This document shows, in pieces, positions 48,655 through 59,313 of a stretch of DNA of 64,000 nucleotides (positions within the stretch are counted from its first letter, which is position 1; each line of letters opens with the position of its first letter). The notes beneath the pieces are model-generated. The model saw only the letters and a program-made list of their open reading frames with translations. It did no database searches and was not told the origin of the DNA. The stretch is from Ideonella oryzae (GTDB taxonomy: Bacteria; Pseudomonadota; Gammaproteobacteria; Burkholderiales; Burkholderiaceae_C): contig NZ_JAMXMC010000004.1 in assembly GCF_024055665.1 (NCBI RefSeq), forward strand, positions 62,001 to 126,000, written 5' to 3'. A program made the translations under genes and the position numbers.

Positions 48655-51081
48655 TCAGTGCGGCCGAACGTCCACCGTCCCGGCCGCCGCTGGGGCTTCG
48701 GCCGGAGCAGCAGGCGCCGCCGCAACCGGCTCCTCGTCCGGCAGGGGCGCCGGCACACGCTCCAGCGCGACCTCCAGCACCTTGTCGATCCAGCGCACCG
48801 GCACGATCTCGAGCTGGCTCTTGACGTTGTCCGGAATGTCCTGGAGGTCCTTGACGTTGTCCTCCGGGATCATCACCAGCTTGATGCCGCCCCGGTGGGC
48901 CGCCAGCAGCTTTTCCTTGAGGCCACCGATGGCGGTCACCTCGCCGCGCAACGTGATTTCGCCGGTCATGGCGACATCCGCCCGCACCGGGATGCCCGTG
49001 AGCGCCGAGACAAACGCCGTGGTCATCGCCGCACCGGCACTGGGACCATCCTTGGGCGTGGCGCCATCGGGCACGTGAACGTGCACGTCGCGCTTCTCGA
49101 AGAGCTCGTCCTTGATGCCCAGACGGCGCGAGCGGCTGCGCACCACGGTGCGTGCAGCCTCGACCGACTCCTTCATCACGTCGCCCAGCGAACCGGTGCG
49201 GATGATGTTGCCCTTGCCCGGCATGGCCGTGGCTTCGATGGTCAGCAAATCGCCGCCCACTTCCGTCCAGGCCAACCCGACCACCTGCCCGACCTGGTTG
49301 GTCTTCTCGGCACGGCCGAAGTCGTACTTGCGCACCCCCAGGAAGTCGTGCAGGTTCTCGTCCGTCACCACCACCTTGTCGGCGTAGGTCTTGAGCAGCA
49401 GACCCTTGACCACCTTGCGGCAGATCTTGGAGATCTCGCGCTCGAGCGAACGCACGCCAGCTTCACGGGTGTAGTAGCGGATGATGCCGCGGATGGCGCC
49501 TTCAGTGACCTCCATCTCGTCGTCCTTCACGCCGTTGTTCTTGGCCTGCTTGGGCAGCAAGTACTTCTGCGCGATGTGGAGCTTCTCGTCCTCGGTGTAG
49601 CCCGACAGGCGGATGACCTCCATCCGGTCCAGCAGGGCCGGCGGGATGTTCATCGAGTTCGAAGTTGCCACGAACATCACATCAGACAGGTCGAAATCGA
49701 CCTCGATGTAGTGATCGCCGAAGGTGTGGTTCTGCTCGGGATCGAGCACCTCCAGCAGGGCCGACGACGGGTCACCACGGAAATCCATGCCCAGCTTGTC
49801 GATCTCGTCGAGCAGGAACAGCGGATTGCGCGTGCCAACCTTGGTCAAGCTCTGCAGCACCTTGCCCGGCATGGAGCCGATGTAGGTGCGGCGGTGCCCC
49901 CGGATCTCGGCCTCGTCGCGCACGCCGCCCAGCGCCATGCGGACGAACTTGCGGCCCGTGGCGCGGGCCACAGACTGCCCCAGCGAGGTCTTGCCCACAC
50001 CAGGGGGCCCCACCAGGCACAGGATGGGCGCCTTGACCTTGTCCACGCGCTGCTGCACAGCAAGGTACTCGAGGATGCGGTCCTTGACCTTCTCCAGGCC
50101 GTAGTGGTCCTCGTTGAGCACCTCCTCGGCCAGACCCAGGTCGTGCTTGATCTTGGTCTTGCGGGACCAGGGCAGGCCGATCAGCGTGTCCAGGTAGTTG
50201 CGCACCACCGTGGCCTCGGCCGACATCGGCGACATCAGCTTGAGCTTCTTGAGCTCGGCCTCGGCCTTCTTGCGTGCCTCCTTGGGCATGCGGGCCGCGG
50301 TGATTTTCTTCTCCAGCTCTTCCAGGTCGGCGCCTTCTTCGCCGTCGCCCAGTTCCTTCTGGATGGCCTTGACCTGCTCGTTCAGGTAGTACTCGCGCTG
50401 GCTCTTCTCCATCTGGCGCTTGACGCGGCCACGGATGCGCTTTTCCACCTGCAGGATGTCGACCTCATGTTCGAGCTGCTCCAGCAGCTTTTCCAGCCGC
50501 TGGGCCACGTCGAACAGGTCCAGCACCGACTGCTTGGATTCGAGCTTGAGCGGCAGGTGAGCCGCGATGGTGTCGGCCAAACGGCCCGGATCGTCGATGC
50601 CGGCGATCGAGGTGAGGATCTCCGGCGGGATCTTCTTGTTGAGCTTGACGTACTGGTCGAACTGCTGGGTCACCGCGCGGCGCAGGGCCTCGACCTCGGG
50701 AGTCGGCTCGCCGGCCGGCTCCACCGGCAGCACCTCGGCGACGAAATGCTCGCCGGCATCGCTGACGCTCTGAGTGTGGGCGCGCTGCACGCCTTCGACC
50801 AGCACCTTCACGGTGCCATCGGGCAGCTTGAGCATCTGCAGGATGCTCGACACGCAGCCGACGCTGAACAGGTCCTCGGCCCGCGGCTCGTCCTTGCCGG
50901 CAGCCTTCTGGGCCACCAGCATGATCTGGCGACCGGCATCCATCGCGGCCTCAAGGGCCTTGATCGACTTGGGGCGACCCACGAACAGCGGAATGACCAT
51001 GTGGGGGAACACCACCACGTCCCGCAGCGGCAGCAGCGGCAGCGTGGTCGGTTCCGGGGGGAGGATGGGATGTCCTGACAT
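48655..51081 (-). CDS. lon: ATP-dependent protease La (Lon)
   Basis: Soluble AAA+ Ser-Lys protease that degrades misfolded and regulatory proteins. 808 residues from ATG at 51081 ([11 protein letters not shown]). The N-terminal LAN domain is followed by Walker A GPPGVGKT, a Walker B region [16 protein letters not shown], and the protease domain with Ser681 in [10 protein letters not shown] and Lys724 in [10 protein letters not shown], keeping the 43-residue dyad spacing. The C-terminal Ala/Pro tail is longer than in E. coli. It follows clpX by 103 bases and has its own heat-shock-like promoter. Confidence 0.97.
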   Translation of the reverse strand: MSGHPILPPEPTTLPLLPLRDVVVFPHMVIPLFVGRPKSIKALEAAMDAGRQIMLVAQKAAGKDEPRAEDLFSVGCVSSILQMLKLPDGTVKVLVEGVQRAHTQSVSDAGEHFVAEVLPVEPAGEPTPEVEALRRAVTQQFDQYVKLNKKIPPEILTSIAGIDDPGRLADTIAAHLPLKLESKQSVLDLFDVAQRLEKLLEQLEHEVDILQVEKRIRGRVKRQMEKSQREYYLNEQVKAIQKELGDGEEGADLEELEKKITAARMPKEARKKAEAELKKLKLMSPMSAEATVVRNYLDTLIGLPWSRKTKIKHDLGLAEEVLNEDHYGLEKVKDRILEYLAVQQRVDKVKAPILCLVGPPGVGKTSLGQSVARATGRKFVRMALGGVRDEAEIRGHRRTYIGSMPGKVLQSLTKVGTRNPLFLLDEIDKLGMDFRGDPSSALLEVLDPEQNHTFGDHYIEVDFDLSDVMFVATSNSMNIPPALLDRMEVIRLSGYTEDEKLHIAQKYLLPKQAKNNGVKDDEMEVTEGAIRGIIRYYTREAGVRSLEREISKICRKVVKGLLLKTYADKVVVTDENLHDFLGVRKYDFGRAEKTNQVGQVVGLAWTEVGGDLLTIEATAMPGKGNIIRTGSLGDVMKESVEAARTVVRSRSRRLGIKDELFEKRDVHVHVPDGATPKDGPSAGAAMTTAFVSALTGIPVRADVAMTGEITLRGEVTAIGGLKEKLLAAHRGGIKLVMIPEDNVKDLQDIPDNVKSQLEIVPVRWIDKVLEVALERVPAPLPDEEPVAAAPAAPAEAPAAAGTVDVRPH

Positions 51082-51105
51082 GGATTGCCTCACTTTCTCG
51101 AACCC

Positions 51106-51133
51106 ACATGGGGCCCGAGGGTTGGATTGCAAG
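51106..51133 (-). promoter_or_regulatory. Heat-shock (sigma-32 type) promoter of lon
   Basis: On the minus strand CTTGCA (51128-51133), a 14-base spacer, then CCCCATGT (51106-51113). The sigma-32 consensus is CTTGAA, 13-15 bases, CCCCATNT, so only one position differs. The start site would lie ~15 bases before the lon ATG. Confidence 0.7.
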
Positions 51134-51184
51134 AAGCCGGACGCATCAGGGGGCTGACCGCCCGGCGTGGAAGGACATTCAGAC

Positions 51185-52456
51185 TCAGGCGCTGGCCTTG
51201 GCCTGTTCCCTGTAAACCAGCAGGGGCTTGCCGCCCTCTTCGATGATGTGCTCGTCGACCACGACCTTGGCCACGCCGTCGAGGGTGGGCAGCTCGAACA
51301 TGGTGTCGATCAAGGCACCCTCCATGATGGAGCGCAGGCCGCGCGCGCCGGTCTTGCGCTTGAGCGCACGACGGGCAATGGCGCTCAGCGCGGTCGGACG
51401 AATCTCCAGCTCCACGCCATCCATCGAGAACAGCTTCTGGTACTGCTTGAGCAGCGCGTTCTTCGGCTCGACCAGGATCTGGATCAGCGCCTCCTCGGTC
51501 AACTCGCCCAGCGTGGCGACCACCGGCAGGCGGCCGACCAACTCGGGAATCAGGCCGAAGCGCACCAGATCCTCGGGCTCGACGTTGCGGAAGACCTCAG
51601 AGACCCGCTTCTCGGACTTGCTGTGCACCGTGGCTCCGAAGCCGATGCCGGACTTCTCGGTGCGGTTCTGGATGACCTTTTCCAGACCGTCGAAAGCCCC
51701 GCCGCAGATGAACAGGATGTTGGTCGTGTCGATCTGCAGAAAGTCCTGGTTCGGGTGCTTGCGCCCGCCCTGCGGCGGCACGCTGGCCATGGTGCCTTCG
51801 ACCAGCTTCAGCAGGGCCTGCTGCACGCCCTCACCCGACACGTCGCGGGTGATCGACGGGTTGTCGGCCTTGCGGGAGATCTTGTCGATCTCGTCGATGT
51901 ACACGATCCCGCGCTGCGCCCGTTCTACGTCGTAGTTGCAGTTCTGCAGCAGCTTCTGGATGATGTTCTCGACATCCTCACCCACATACCCCGCCTCGGT
52001 CAGCGTGGTGGCGTCGGCGATCACGAACGGCACGTTCAGCAAGCGTGCCAACGTCTGGGCCAGCAGGGTCTTGCCGGAGCCGGTGGGGCCGATGAGCAGG
52101 ATGTTGCTCTTGGCCAGTTCCACCTCGTCCTTGCTCGCGCCCATGTGCCTGAGGCGCTTGTAGTGGTTGTAGACCGCCACCGAGAGCGTGCGCTTGGCCG
52201 TCTCCTGCCCGATCACATACTGGTCCAGACTGGACTTGATCTCGGACGGGGTGGGCAGATCCGACTTGGCCGGGGACTTGGCCGAGCTGGGCTCGGCCGG
52301 GGTCTCGTCCCGGATGATGTCGTTGCACAGCTCGATGCACTCGTCGCAGATGAAGACCGAAGGTCCCGCGATGAGCTTTTTGACCTCGTGCTGACTCTTC
52401 CCGCAGAAAGAGCAGTAGAGGACTTTTTCGCCAGAGGCGCCTTTCTTGTCAGACAT
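51185..52456 (-). CDS. clpX: ClpX ATPase subunit of ClpXP
   Basis: Hexameric unfoldase feeding ClpP. 423 residues: N-terminal zinc-binding domain with C15, C18, C37 and C40, Walker [13 protein letters not shown], Walker [11 protein letters not shown], the pore-loop GYVGED and the arginine/sensor region [12 protein letters not shown], with the ClpP-contacting IGF-type loop seen as SGIGFGA. It follows clpP by 57 bases. Confidence 0.97.
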   Translation of the reverse strand: MSDKKGASGEKVLYCSFCGKSQHEVKKLIAGPSVFICDECIELCNDIIRDETPAEPSSAKSPAKSDLPTPSEIKSSLDQYVIGQETAKRTLSVAVYNHYKRLRHMGASKDEVELAKSNILLIGPTGSGKTLLAQTLARLLNVPFVIADATTLTEAGYVGEDVENIIQKLLQNCNYDVERAQRGIVYIDEIDKISRKADNPSITRDVSGEGVQQALLKLVEGTMASVPPQGGRKHPNQDFLQIDTTNILFICGGAFDGLEKVIQNRTEKSGIGFGATVHSKSEKRVSEVFRNVEPEDLVRFGLIPELVGRLPVVATLGELTEEALIQILVEPKNALLKQYQKLFSMDGVELEIRPTALSAIARRALKRKTGARGLRSIMEGALIDTMFELPTLDGVAKVVVDEHIIEEGGKPLLVYREQAKASA

Positions 52457-52513
52457 GGATATGTGCCTGGGCTGTGCTAAATAACCGTGGAGGGATGATA
52501 GAGCAAGCGCCGA

Positions 52514-53122
52514 TCAGCCCCGTTTCTCCAGAACCTGGTCGATCAGACCATAGCTCTGGGCTTCGGCGGCGGACATGTAGTAGTCGCGCTCGGTGTCGGC
52601 CTGGATCTTCTCCAGGGGCTGGCTGGTGCGCTCGGCCAGGATGCGGTTGAGCTGCTCGCGGGTCTTCAGGATCTCGCGGGCATGGATCTCGATGTCCGTG
52701 GCCTGGCCCTGGGCGCCGCCCAGCGGCTGGTGGATCATGACCTTGCTGTTGGGCAGGGAGAAGCGCTTGCCCTTGGCGCCCGCGGCCAGCAGGAAGGCGC
52801 CCATGCTCGCGGCCATGCCGATGCACAGCGTGGACACGTCCGGCTTGATGAACTGCATGGTGTCGAAGATCGACATGCCGGCGCTGACGCTGCCGCCCGG
52901 AGAGTTGATGTAGAACGAGATGTCCTTGTCGGGGTTCTCGCTCTCCAGGAACAGGAGCTGTGCCACCACCAGATTGGCACTCTGGTCATTGACCGGCCCC
53001 ACCAGGAAGACGATGCGCTCACGCAGCAGGCGCGAGTAGATGTCGTAGGCGCGCTCGCCGCGCCCCGACTGCTCGATGACCATGGGAACCATGCCGAGGG
53101 CTTGGGTGTCCAGTGCGCTCAT
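52514..53122 (-). CDS. clpP: ClpP protease subunit
   Basis: Tetradecameric serine protease. 202 residues with catalytic triad Ser106 (GMAASMGAF), His131 (MIHQPLGG) and Asp180 (ERDYYMS), plus the [12 protein letters not shown] loop. A short N-terminal propeptide region ([10 protein letters not shown]) precedes [22 protein letters not shown] lies upstream of the ATG. It sits between tig and clpX in the conserved tig-clpP-clpX-lon order. Confidence 0.97.
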   Translation of the reverse strand: MSALDTQALGMVPMVIEQSGRGERAYDIYSRLLRERIVFLVGPVNDQSANLVVAQLLFLESENPDKDISFYINSPGGSVSAGMSIFDTMQFIKPDVSTLCIGMAASMGAFLLAAGAKGKRFSLPNSKVMIHQPLGGAQGQATDIEIHAREILKTREQLNRILAERTSQPLEKIQADTERDYYMSAAEAQSYGLIDQVLEKRG

Positions 53123-53198
53123 GGAACTCCTTCAGGAAGAATGGTGACGGTTGTCCTGCTGCCCATTATGTCGCCGCAGAAAAACCGTGCGATCGAAG

Positions 53199-53226
53199 AA
53201 AAAAAGCCCGGCCAACAGGCTCGGGC
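53199..53226 (-). terminator. Intrinsic terminator between tig and clpP
   Basis: Minus-strand stem GCCCG...CGGGC extended by GCC/GGC with one mismatch, followed by TTTTTTT, 54 bases after the tig stop. A CATAAT -10-like hexamer lies between it and clpP, so clpP can have its own promoter. Confidence 0.75.
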
Positions 53227-53279
53227 GATTCTTCAGGGGGCCGGCCGATCCAACCGCCCCCTCACGGACTTGATCAGGC

Positions 53280-54587
53280 TCAAGCCGTCATCAGCTCGTC
53301 GAAGGGCAGCGCCTTGTCGGTGACCTTGGCCTGGGCCAGCACAAAGTCGGTGACGTTGTTCTCGATGACCACGGCTTCCACCTCGGCCATGCGCTGACGG
53401 TCCGACAAGTACCAGCGCACCACCTCGGCCGGCTTCTCGTAGGACTGGGCCATTTCCTCGATGTGGGCCTGCAGCTGCTCCGGCTTGGCTTGCAGATTGT
53501 TGGCACGCACCAGTTCGCCCACCACCAGGCCCAGGCGCACGCGCTTCTCGGCCTGCGGCGCGAAGATCTCGGCCGGGATCGGGGTGTTGTCGGCGTCCTT
53601 GACGCCGCGCTGCTTCAGGTCCTCACGGGCACCGGACACCAGGCGCTCGGTTTCGGCGGTGATCAGGGCCTTGGGCAGGTCCAGCTCGGCCACCTTGACC
53701 AGGGCATCCATCACGGCGGCCTTGTTGCGGGCCAGCACGCGGAACTTGACCTCGCGCTCCAGGTTCTTCTTCACGTCGGCGCGCAGGGCTTCGACGGTGC
53801 CGGCCTCAATGCCCAGGGACTTGACGAAGTCCTCGGTCACTTCGGGCAGGTGCTGGGCCTCGACCTTCTTCATGGTGACCAGGAAGTCGGCTTCCTTGCC
53901 GGCCACATCCTGGCCGTGGTAATCGGCCGGGAACTGCAGCGGGAAGGTCTTGGACTCGCCGACCTTCATGCCGCGCACCGCGGCGTCGAACTGCTCCAGC
54001 ATCTGGCCTTCACCGACCAGGAACTGGAAGCCCTCGGCCTTGCCGCCCTGGAAGGGCTCGCCGTCGATCTTGCCTTCGAAGTCGATGGTGACGCGGTCGC
54101 CGGCCTCGGCGCCCTGGTCAGCCGGACGCTGGGCGAAGGTGCGGCGCTGCTTGCGCAGGATGTCCACGGTCTTGTCGATGGCGGCGTCGTCCACGTCGGC
54201 GGTCACGCGCTCGACTTCAGCGGTCGACAGATCACCCAGCTTCACCTCGGGATAGACCTCGAAGGTGGCGTCGAAGGCCATCTGGCCTTCGGGCGCTTCG
54301 TCCTTCTGGGTGATGTTGGGCACGCCGGCCACACGCAGCTGGGCTTCGTTGGCGGCCTGGGCAAAGGCTTGACCCAGCTTGTCGTTCATGACTTCGTACT
54401 GCACCGAGTAGCCGTAGCGCTGGGCCACGACCGACATCGGCACCTTGCCGGGGCGGAAGCCGTCGGCCTTCACGGTACGGGCCAGCTTCTTCAGGCGGGC
54501 TTCGACTTCGGAGTTGATCTCGCTGGCCGCCAGCGTCAGGGTGATGCGGCGTTCGAGCTTCTCGAGGGTTTCAACGTTGACTGCCAT
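53280..54587 (-). CDS. tig: Trigger factor
   Basis: Ribosome-bound chaperone and peptidyl-prolyl isomerase. 435 residues: ribosome-binding N-domain with [13 protein letters not shown] (the FRxGxxP signature as GFRPGKVP), the FKBP-like PPIase domain with [20 protein letters not shown], and the helical C-terminal chaperone domain. It follows tRNA-Leu(TAG) by 42 bases and leads the tig-clpP-clpX group. Confidence 0.97.
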   Translation of the reverse strand: MAVNVETLEKLERRITLTLAASEINSEVEARLKKLARTVKADGFRPGKVPMSVVAQRYGYSVQYEVMNDKLGQAFAQAANEAQLRVAGVPNITQKDEAPEGQMAFDATFEVYPEVKLGDLSTAEVERVTADVDDAAIDKTVDILRKQRRTFAQRPADQGAEAGDRVTIDFEGKIDGEPFQGGKAEGFQFLVGEGQMLEQFDAAVRGMKVGESKTFPLQFPADYHGQDVAGKEADFLVTMKKVEAQHLPEVTEDFVKSLGIEAGTVEALRADVKKNLEREVKFRVLARNKAAVMDALVKVAELDLPKALITAETERLVSGAREDLKQRGVKDADNTPIPAEIFAPQAEKRVRLGLVVGELVRANNLQAKPEQLQAHIEEMAQSYEKPAEVVRWYLSDRQRMAEVEAVVIENNVTDFVLAQAKVTDKALPFDELMTA

Positions 54588-54629
54588 GGTGCGAACTCTG
54601 ATGTTGCGTGTACGAAAACGTCATGGGGG

Positions 54630-54716
54630 TGGTGCGCGGAGCCGGACTCGAACCGGCACGCCCGTGAAGGCGTCAGGACCTAAACCTGGTGCGTCTACCA
54701 ATTTCGCCACCCGCGC
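54630..54716 (-). tRNA. tRNA-Leu (anticodon TAG)
   Basis: 87-base class II tRNA with CCA; acceptor GCGCGGG pairs with the 3' arm, anticodon stem and loop TTTAGGT give TAG, long variable arm, T arm GGTTCGAGTCC. Third leucine isoacceptor in this window. It is immediately upstream of tig, and a TAGAAT hexamer at 54850-54855 could be the -10. Confidence 0.97.
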
Positions 54717-54871
54717 ATTCCCGGAACGGCGCGACGACATCGACTGCCGCCGGCACGCCGGACCTGTCCCGATGACTGTTGTGTCGGAGCGGGCACCCGC
54801 GCCCTTTTCAGGCGCGAGCATCCACCCCGGGCGAACCGGTAAACCGCGTATTCTATCGATCAACCGGGCCA

Positions 54872-54893
54872 CCGGGTGCCGAGGGGCACCCGG
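54872..54893. terminator. Hairpin between RND operon and tRNA-Leu(TAG)
   Basis: Perfect 9-bp stem CCGGGTGCC / GGCACCCGG with a 4-base loop, 17 bases after the RND permease stop. No T tract follows on the minus strand, so function as a terminator is uncertain. Confidence 0.5.
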
Positions 54894-54909
54894 GATGGCA
54901 AAAAGTGGC

Positions 54910-57900
54910 TCAGGAGGCCGGCTTGGCCAGGTCCTTGGACGGATGCCGCACGCGGAACCAGGCGGCGTACATGGCCGGCAGCGCCAACAGGGTCAGCGCG
55001 GTGGCGGCAATCAGCCCGCCCATGATGGCCACCGCCATCGGGCCCCAGAACACGCTGCGCGAGAGCGGGATCATGGCCAGCACCGCGGCGGCGGCCGTCA
55101 GCACGATGGGCCGGAAGCGTCGCACGGCCGACTCGACGATGGCCTCCCAGGCCGGCACGCCACGCAAACGGTCCTGCTCGATCTGATCGATCAGGATCAC
55201 CGAGTTGCGCATGATCATGCCCACCAGGGCGATGAAGCCCAGCATGGCCACGAAGCCGAAGGGCCGGTCCAGCAGCAACAGCGCGGCGGCCACGCCGGCA
55301 ATGCCCAGCGGCGCGGTCAGCACCACCAGCATCGCACGCGAGAAGCTCTGCAGCTGCAGCATCAGCAGCGTCAGCATCAGGAAGGCCATGACCGGCAGAC
55401 CGACCATGATGGAGCCCTGCCCCTTGGCGCTCTCCTCCACCGCACCTGCCAGCTCGATGCGCATGTCCGGCGGCATGCGCTGCTGCAGGGCCTGCAGTTG
55501 GGGCCACAGGGCCATGCTCACGGTGGCGCCCTGCACCCCCTCGATCACATCGCCCTGCACGGTGATGGCGTACTTGCGGGCGTCCCGCCAGAGCACGCCA
55601 GGTTCCCAGCCCTGCTCCCAGTGGGCGATCTGGCTGAGCGGAATGGCCCGGCCGCCGCTGGTGGCCACGTAGGTGCTGTCCAGCTGACTGACACTGTGGC
55701 GCTCCTCGGGCGGCTGGCGCAGCACGATGCCGATCAGACGGTCCTTCTCGCGGTACTGGCCGATGGTGCGCCCGCTGAACAGCGTCTGCGTGGCCTGGGC
55801 GATGGACTGGCTGGTGACGCCCAGGGCGCGGGCCTTGTCCTGATCGACCGACAGGCGCACGGAACGCACGGGCTCGTTCCAGTTGTCGTTCACCCCGCGC
55901 ATGCGGGCGTCCGCACGCATCAAGGCCTTGACCTCGTCGGCCCAGTGGCGCACGGCCTGGGTGTCGTCCCCCAACACGCGGAACTGCACCGGGTAGGCCA
56001 CGGGCGGCCCGTTGGGCAGCAACTTCACCCGCCCCCGCACTTCCGGGAACTCGGTCGCCAGCAGTTCGGGCAGGCGCTTGCGCAGCGCCTCGCGGGCCGC
56101 CAGGTCCTTGCTCAGCAGGATGAGCTGGCTGACGTTGGTCTGCGGGAAGATCTCATCGAGCGGCAGGTAGAAGCGCGGCACGCCACGGCCCACCCAGGCG
56201 GCCACGGACGCCAACCCCTGCTCCTGCAGCATGCGCTGCTCAAAGCGGCGGGCGACGCGCTCACTGTCCTGGATGGTCGAGCCCTCGGGCAGCCACAGGT
56301 CCACCAGGATCTCCGGCCGGCTGGAATCGGGGAAGAACTGCTGCTGCACCCGGCCCATGCCCGCCACGCCCAGCGCGAAGACCAGCACCGTGATGCCGAT
56401 GGTCCACCAGCGATGCCCCACGCACCAGTTCACCGCGGCGCGGAAGCGGCTGTAGAACGGTGTATCGAACAGCTCGTGCTCGCCCCCTTCGGCATGAACG
56501 GCCTTGGTGCGCAGCAGCCAGGCGCCCAGGTAGGGCACGAAATAGACCGACACCACCCAGGAAATGACCAGGGCCGCTGCGGTCACGGCGAACATCGCGA
56601 AGGTGTACTCGCCCACGGTGGACTTGGCCATGCCGATGGGCAGGAAACCGGTGGCGGTGATCAGGGTGCCGGTCAGCATCGGCATCGAGGTCACCTCGTA
56701 GGCATGGGTGGCGGCGTGCAAGCGGTCGTAGCCCTCCTCCAGCTTGCGCACCATCATCTCGACCGCGATGATCGCGTCGTCCACCAGCAGGCCCAGCGCC
56801 ACGATCAGCGAGCCCAGCGAGATCTTGTGCAGGCCCACGCCCCAATAGAACATGGTGACGAAGGTGATGGCCAGCACCAGCGGGATGGTGATGCCCACCA
56901 CCAGGCCCGGCCAGACATCGATGCGCAGCGGCCGCGCGTGCAGCCCCAGGCTCAGAAAGCTCACCGCCAGCACCACCACCACCGCCTCGATCAGCACGTG
57001 GACGAACTCGTTGATCGAGTGACTCACCGCTTCGGGCTGGTTCTGGATCTGCCCCAGCGTCACCCCCACCGGCAGTTCGGCCTGAAGGGCCTTGACTTCC
57101 TTCTGCAGCGCCTCTCCCAGCGCGATGATGTCCCCGCCCTTGGCCATCGAGACACCCAGCGCCACCACCGGATGCCCCTGGAAGCGCACCAGGGTGGTCG
57201 GCGGGTCCACATAGCCCCGGTGGATGTCCGCGATATCACCCAGCTTGATCGTGCTCGCGGCGCCCGTCGTCGGGTTGACCGCCCGGATGGGCATCTGGCG
57301 CAGCGCATCGATGGAATCCAGCGCGCCCTGCACCCGGATCTGCACATTGCGGTGGCCGGTGTCCACCACGCCAGCTGCGGCTACCGCATTCTGCGCATTG
57401 AGCTGGGACACCACCTGGTTCATGTCCAGGCCCAGCTGGGCCAGCCGCCGCGCCGAGATCTCGACCTTCACCTCCTCGGTCTGCACGCCAAACAGCGCCA
57501 CCTTGGCCACGCTGGGCACCCGCAGCAGACGGGAGCGCACGTTCTCGGCGAACACCCGCAGTTCCTCGTCCGAGAAGCCGTCCGCGGAGAGCGCGAAGAT
57601 GGAGCCGTAGACATCCCCGAAGTCGTCGTTGAAGTACGGGCCCTGCACGCCCGAGGGCAGCGTGGGCGCCATGTCGCCGATGCGCTTGCGCACCTGGTAC
57701 CAGGCCTCGCTCACGTCCTTGGGTGGAGTCGAGTCCTTCACCTGGAACAGGGTCAGCGACTCGCCCGGCTTGGTGTAGCTGCGGATGGTGTCCGCGTAAG
57801 GCACTTCCTGCAGGGTGCGCTCGATCTTGTCGGTCACCTGCTCGGCCACCTGTTGTGCCGTGGCGCCGGGCCAGTAGGCCTGCACCACCATGGCCCGGAA

Positions 57901-58056
57901 GGTGAAGGGCGGATCCTCGTCCTGTCCCAGCTGGAAGTAGGCGAACAGGCCCAGCACCATCAGCACCACCATCAGGTAGCGCGTCAGGGGCGCATGTTCC
58001 AGCGCCCAGCGGGAGACATTGAAGCGCTCGCGGCGCGGCTCTTGCGTCGGTTCCAT
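54910..58056 (-). CDS. RND efflux transporter, inner-membrane permease
   Basis: Proton-driven tripartite efflux pump subunit of the AcrB superfamily. 1048 residues with twelve expected membrane segments and two large periplasmic loops. N-terminal FNVSRWALEHAPLTRYLMV starts the first segment. The proton-relay motif LGLLVDDAIIAVEMM lies in TM4, and TGTLITATGFLPIGM and RPIVLTAAAAVLAMIPL are further conserved segments. The early loop (WPGATAQQVAEQVTDKIE) is HAE/TriC-like rather than heavy-metal CzcA-like. Substrate unknown. It starts 18 bases after the adaptor gene; no outer-membrane factor gene is present. Confidence 0.93.
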   Translation of the reverse strand: MEPTQEPRRERFNVSRWALEHAPLTRYLMVVLMVLGLFAYFQLGQDEDPPFTFRAMVVQAYWPGATAQQVAEQVTDKIERTLQEVPYADTIRSYTKPGESLTLFQVKDSTPPKDVSEAWYQVRKRIGDMAPTLPSGVQGPYFNDDFGDVYGSIFALSADGFSDEELRVFAENVRSRLLRVPSVAKVALFGVQTEEVKVEISARRLAQLGLDMNQVVSQLNAQNAVAAAGVVDTGHRNVQIRVQGALDSIDALRQMPIRAVNPTTGAASTIKLGDIADIHRGYVDPPTTLVRFQGHPVVALGVSMAKGGDIIALGEALQKEVKALQAELPVGVTLGQIQNQPEAVSHSINEFVHVLIEAVVVVLAVSFLSLGLHARPLRIDVWPGLVVGITIPLVLAITFVTMFYWGVGLHKISLGSLIVALGLLVDDAIIAVEMMVRKLEEGYDRLHAATHAYEVTSMPMLTGTLITATGFLPIGMAKSTVGEYTFAMFAVTAAALVISWVVSVYFVPYLGAWLLRTKAVHAEGGEHELFDTPFYSRFRAAVNWCVGHRWWTIGITVLVFALGVAGMGRVQQQFFPDSSRPEILVDLWLPEGSTIQDSERVARRFEQRMLQEQGLASVAAWVGRGVPRFYLPLDEIFPQTNVSQLILLSKDLAAREALRKRLPELLATEFPEVRGRVKLLPNGPPVAYPVQFRVLGDDTQAVRHWADEVKALMRADARMRGVNDNWNEPVRSVRLSVDQDKARALGVTSQSIAQATQTLFSGRTIGQYREKDRLIGIVLRQPPEERHSVSQLDSTYVATSGGRAIPLSQIAHWEQGWEPGVLWRDARKYAITVQGDVIEGVQGATVSMALWPQLQALQQRMPPDMRIELAGAVEESAKGQGSIMVGLPVMAFLMLTLLMLQLQSFSRAMLVVLTAPLGIAGVAAALLLLDRPFGFVAMLGFIALVGMIMRNSVILIDQIEQDRLRGVPAWEAIVESAVRRFRPIVLTAAAAVLAMIPLSRSVFWGPMAVAIMGGLIAATALTLLALPAMYAAWFRVRHPSKDLAKPAS

Positions 58057-58074
58057 CGTGTGTCCCGCCCTCGA

Positions 58075-59187
58075 TCAGCGGGAAGCCGCCATCGCGGGCG
58101 GTGCCACGAAGCGCTTGACGACCTGCCCCGGTGCGAGCAGGTGGGTGCCGGCGGTCACCACCTCGTCGCCGGCCTTCAGGCCCGAGGCCACGATCACTTC
58201 AGCACCTTCCGTGCGAGCCAGCTTCACCGGCTGCAGCCGCACGCTCAGCGAGGCTCCATCCAGCAGCCACACGGCGTCCTGTCCGTTCTGACTGAACAAG
58301 GCCGTCAGGGGCAGGCGAATGACCCCGGACTCCTCGGCCCGGGGAAGAGACACCGTCGCGGTACGTCCCAGCCTCAGCTTGGCGGCGCCGACATCGGCCT
58401 TGGCCAGGAAGGTGCGCGTGACCGGGTCCGCCGCCGCGGCCACTTCCCGCAGCGTGGCAGGCCAGCGCTCGTCGCTGCCCCAGGCCTTGACGCTCACCGC
58501 ACCGGCGTGCCCAAGCAGCGCCCGCGCCGCATCCACCTGGGTTTCTGGCAAGGCGAACACCGCGTCGCGCGGCCCCTCCTGAGCCAGCCGCAGCACCGGC
58601 GTGCCGGCCGCCACCACCTGTCCCGGCTCCGCAGACACGGCGGTGATCACCCCGGCGGCGTCGGCACGCAGCACCGCGTAGTCGGCCTGGTGGCGCTGGA
58701 CCTGGTTCTGGGCGCGGGCCTGGTCCCACTGGGCGCGCGCGGATTTCTCGGCCGTCTGGTAGCGCTCCAATTCCGCCGCACCAATGAAGCCCTGGGCATA
58801 CAGGGACTGGAAGCGCTGCAGATTGGCCGCGGCCAGGTCCAGGTTGGTCCGCGCCGCGGCTTCAGCCGCCTGTGCCGATGCTTGGCCCAGCTGCAGATCC
58901 TGCGCATCCAACCTGGCCAGCGCCTGGCCCGGCTTCACCGCCTGACCCAGGTCGACCAAGCGCTCCACCAGCTTCCCACCCACGCGAAAGCCCAGATCGG
59001 ATTCGGTGCGGGCGCGGATCTCGGCCGCATACTCCACCTGCGGCCGGGCATCCGCCTGGCCCAGCTTCAGCGTGCGCACCGCACGCACCGGCTCGGGTGC
59101 CACTGGTTTGGGCGCACATGCCACCAGCAGTGCGGCACACAGCGCCGTCGTCACGGCGAGGCCTTGGCGAAACGGAAGAATCGTCAT
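58075..59187 (-). CDS. RND efflux periplasmic adaptor (membrane fusion lipoprotein)
   Basis: 370-residue HlyD/AcrA-family adaptor. Signal peptide with lipobox LLVAC (Cys24), then the beta-barrel/lipoyl half motif (ARTESDLGFRVGGKLVERLV and VDLGQAVKPGQALARLD), an alpha-helical hairpin (QASAQAAEAAARTNLDLAAA) and the second lipoyl half (RADAAGVITAVSAEPGQVV). First gene of the pump operon, under a strong promoter overlapped by a TetR-type site. Confidence 0.92.
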   Translation of the reverse strand: MTILPFRQGLAVTTALCAALLVACAPKPVAPEPVRAVRTLKLGQADARPQVEYAAEIRARTESDLGFRVGGKLVERLVDLGQAVKPGQALARLDAQDLQLGQASAQAAEAAARTNLDLAAANLQRFQSLYAQGFIGAAELERYQTAEKSARAQWDQARAQNQVQRHQADYAVLRADAAGVITAVSAEPGQVVAAGTPVLRLAQEGPRDAVFALPETQVDAARALLGHAGAVSVKAWGSDERWPATLREVAAAADPVTRTFLAKADVGAAKLRLGRTATVSLPRAEESGVIRLPLTALFSQNGQDAVWLLDGASLSVRLQPVKLARTEGAEVIVASGLKAGDEVVTAGTHLLAPGQVVKRFVAPPAMAASR

Positions 59188-59214
59188 GGAGGATGGGGCG
59201 GGACAGCCCGCCAG

Positions 59215-59236
59215 TTAATGACCAATCGGTCAGTAA
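59215..59236. promoter_or_regulatory. TetR-type operator
   Basis: Inverted repeat with 9-base arms TTAATGACC and GGTCAGTAA around AATC, one mismatch between arms; inner core TGACC-4-GGTCA is perfect. It overlaps the -10 and start site of the efflux promoter. No tetR-family gene is found in the window. Confidence 0.75.
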
Positions 59237-59263
59237 TGTAGGCAAGGCCACTCGGAACGTCAA
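59235..59263 (-). promoter_or_regulatory. Sigma-70 promoter of RND efflux operon
   Basis: TTGACG (59258-59263), 17-base spacer, TACATT (59235-59240) on the minus strand: 5/6 and 4/6 consensus matches. Start site within the adjoining operator. Confidence 0.8.
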
Positions 59264-59313
59264 TCCACTATCTCGCGCGCCAGCCGGCCGCACTGCGGCG
59301 ACAATCCCGCGCC

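Noticed and set aside
54445-59241. A 1598-codon open frame on the plus strand opposite tig, tRNA-Leu, the RND permease and its adaptor
   Set aside because: It is antisense to clearly recognised genes and crosses a tRNA. Its product is His/Gln/Arg-rich with no domain. In GC-rich genomes the opposite strand of long genes often lacks stops.
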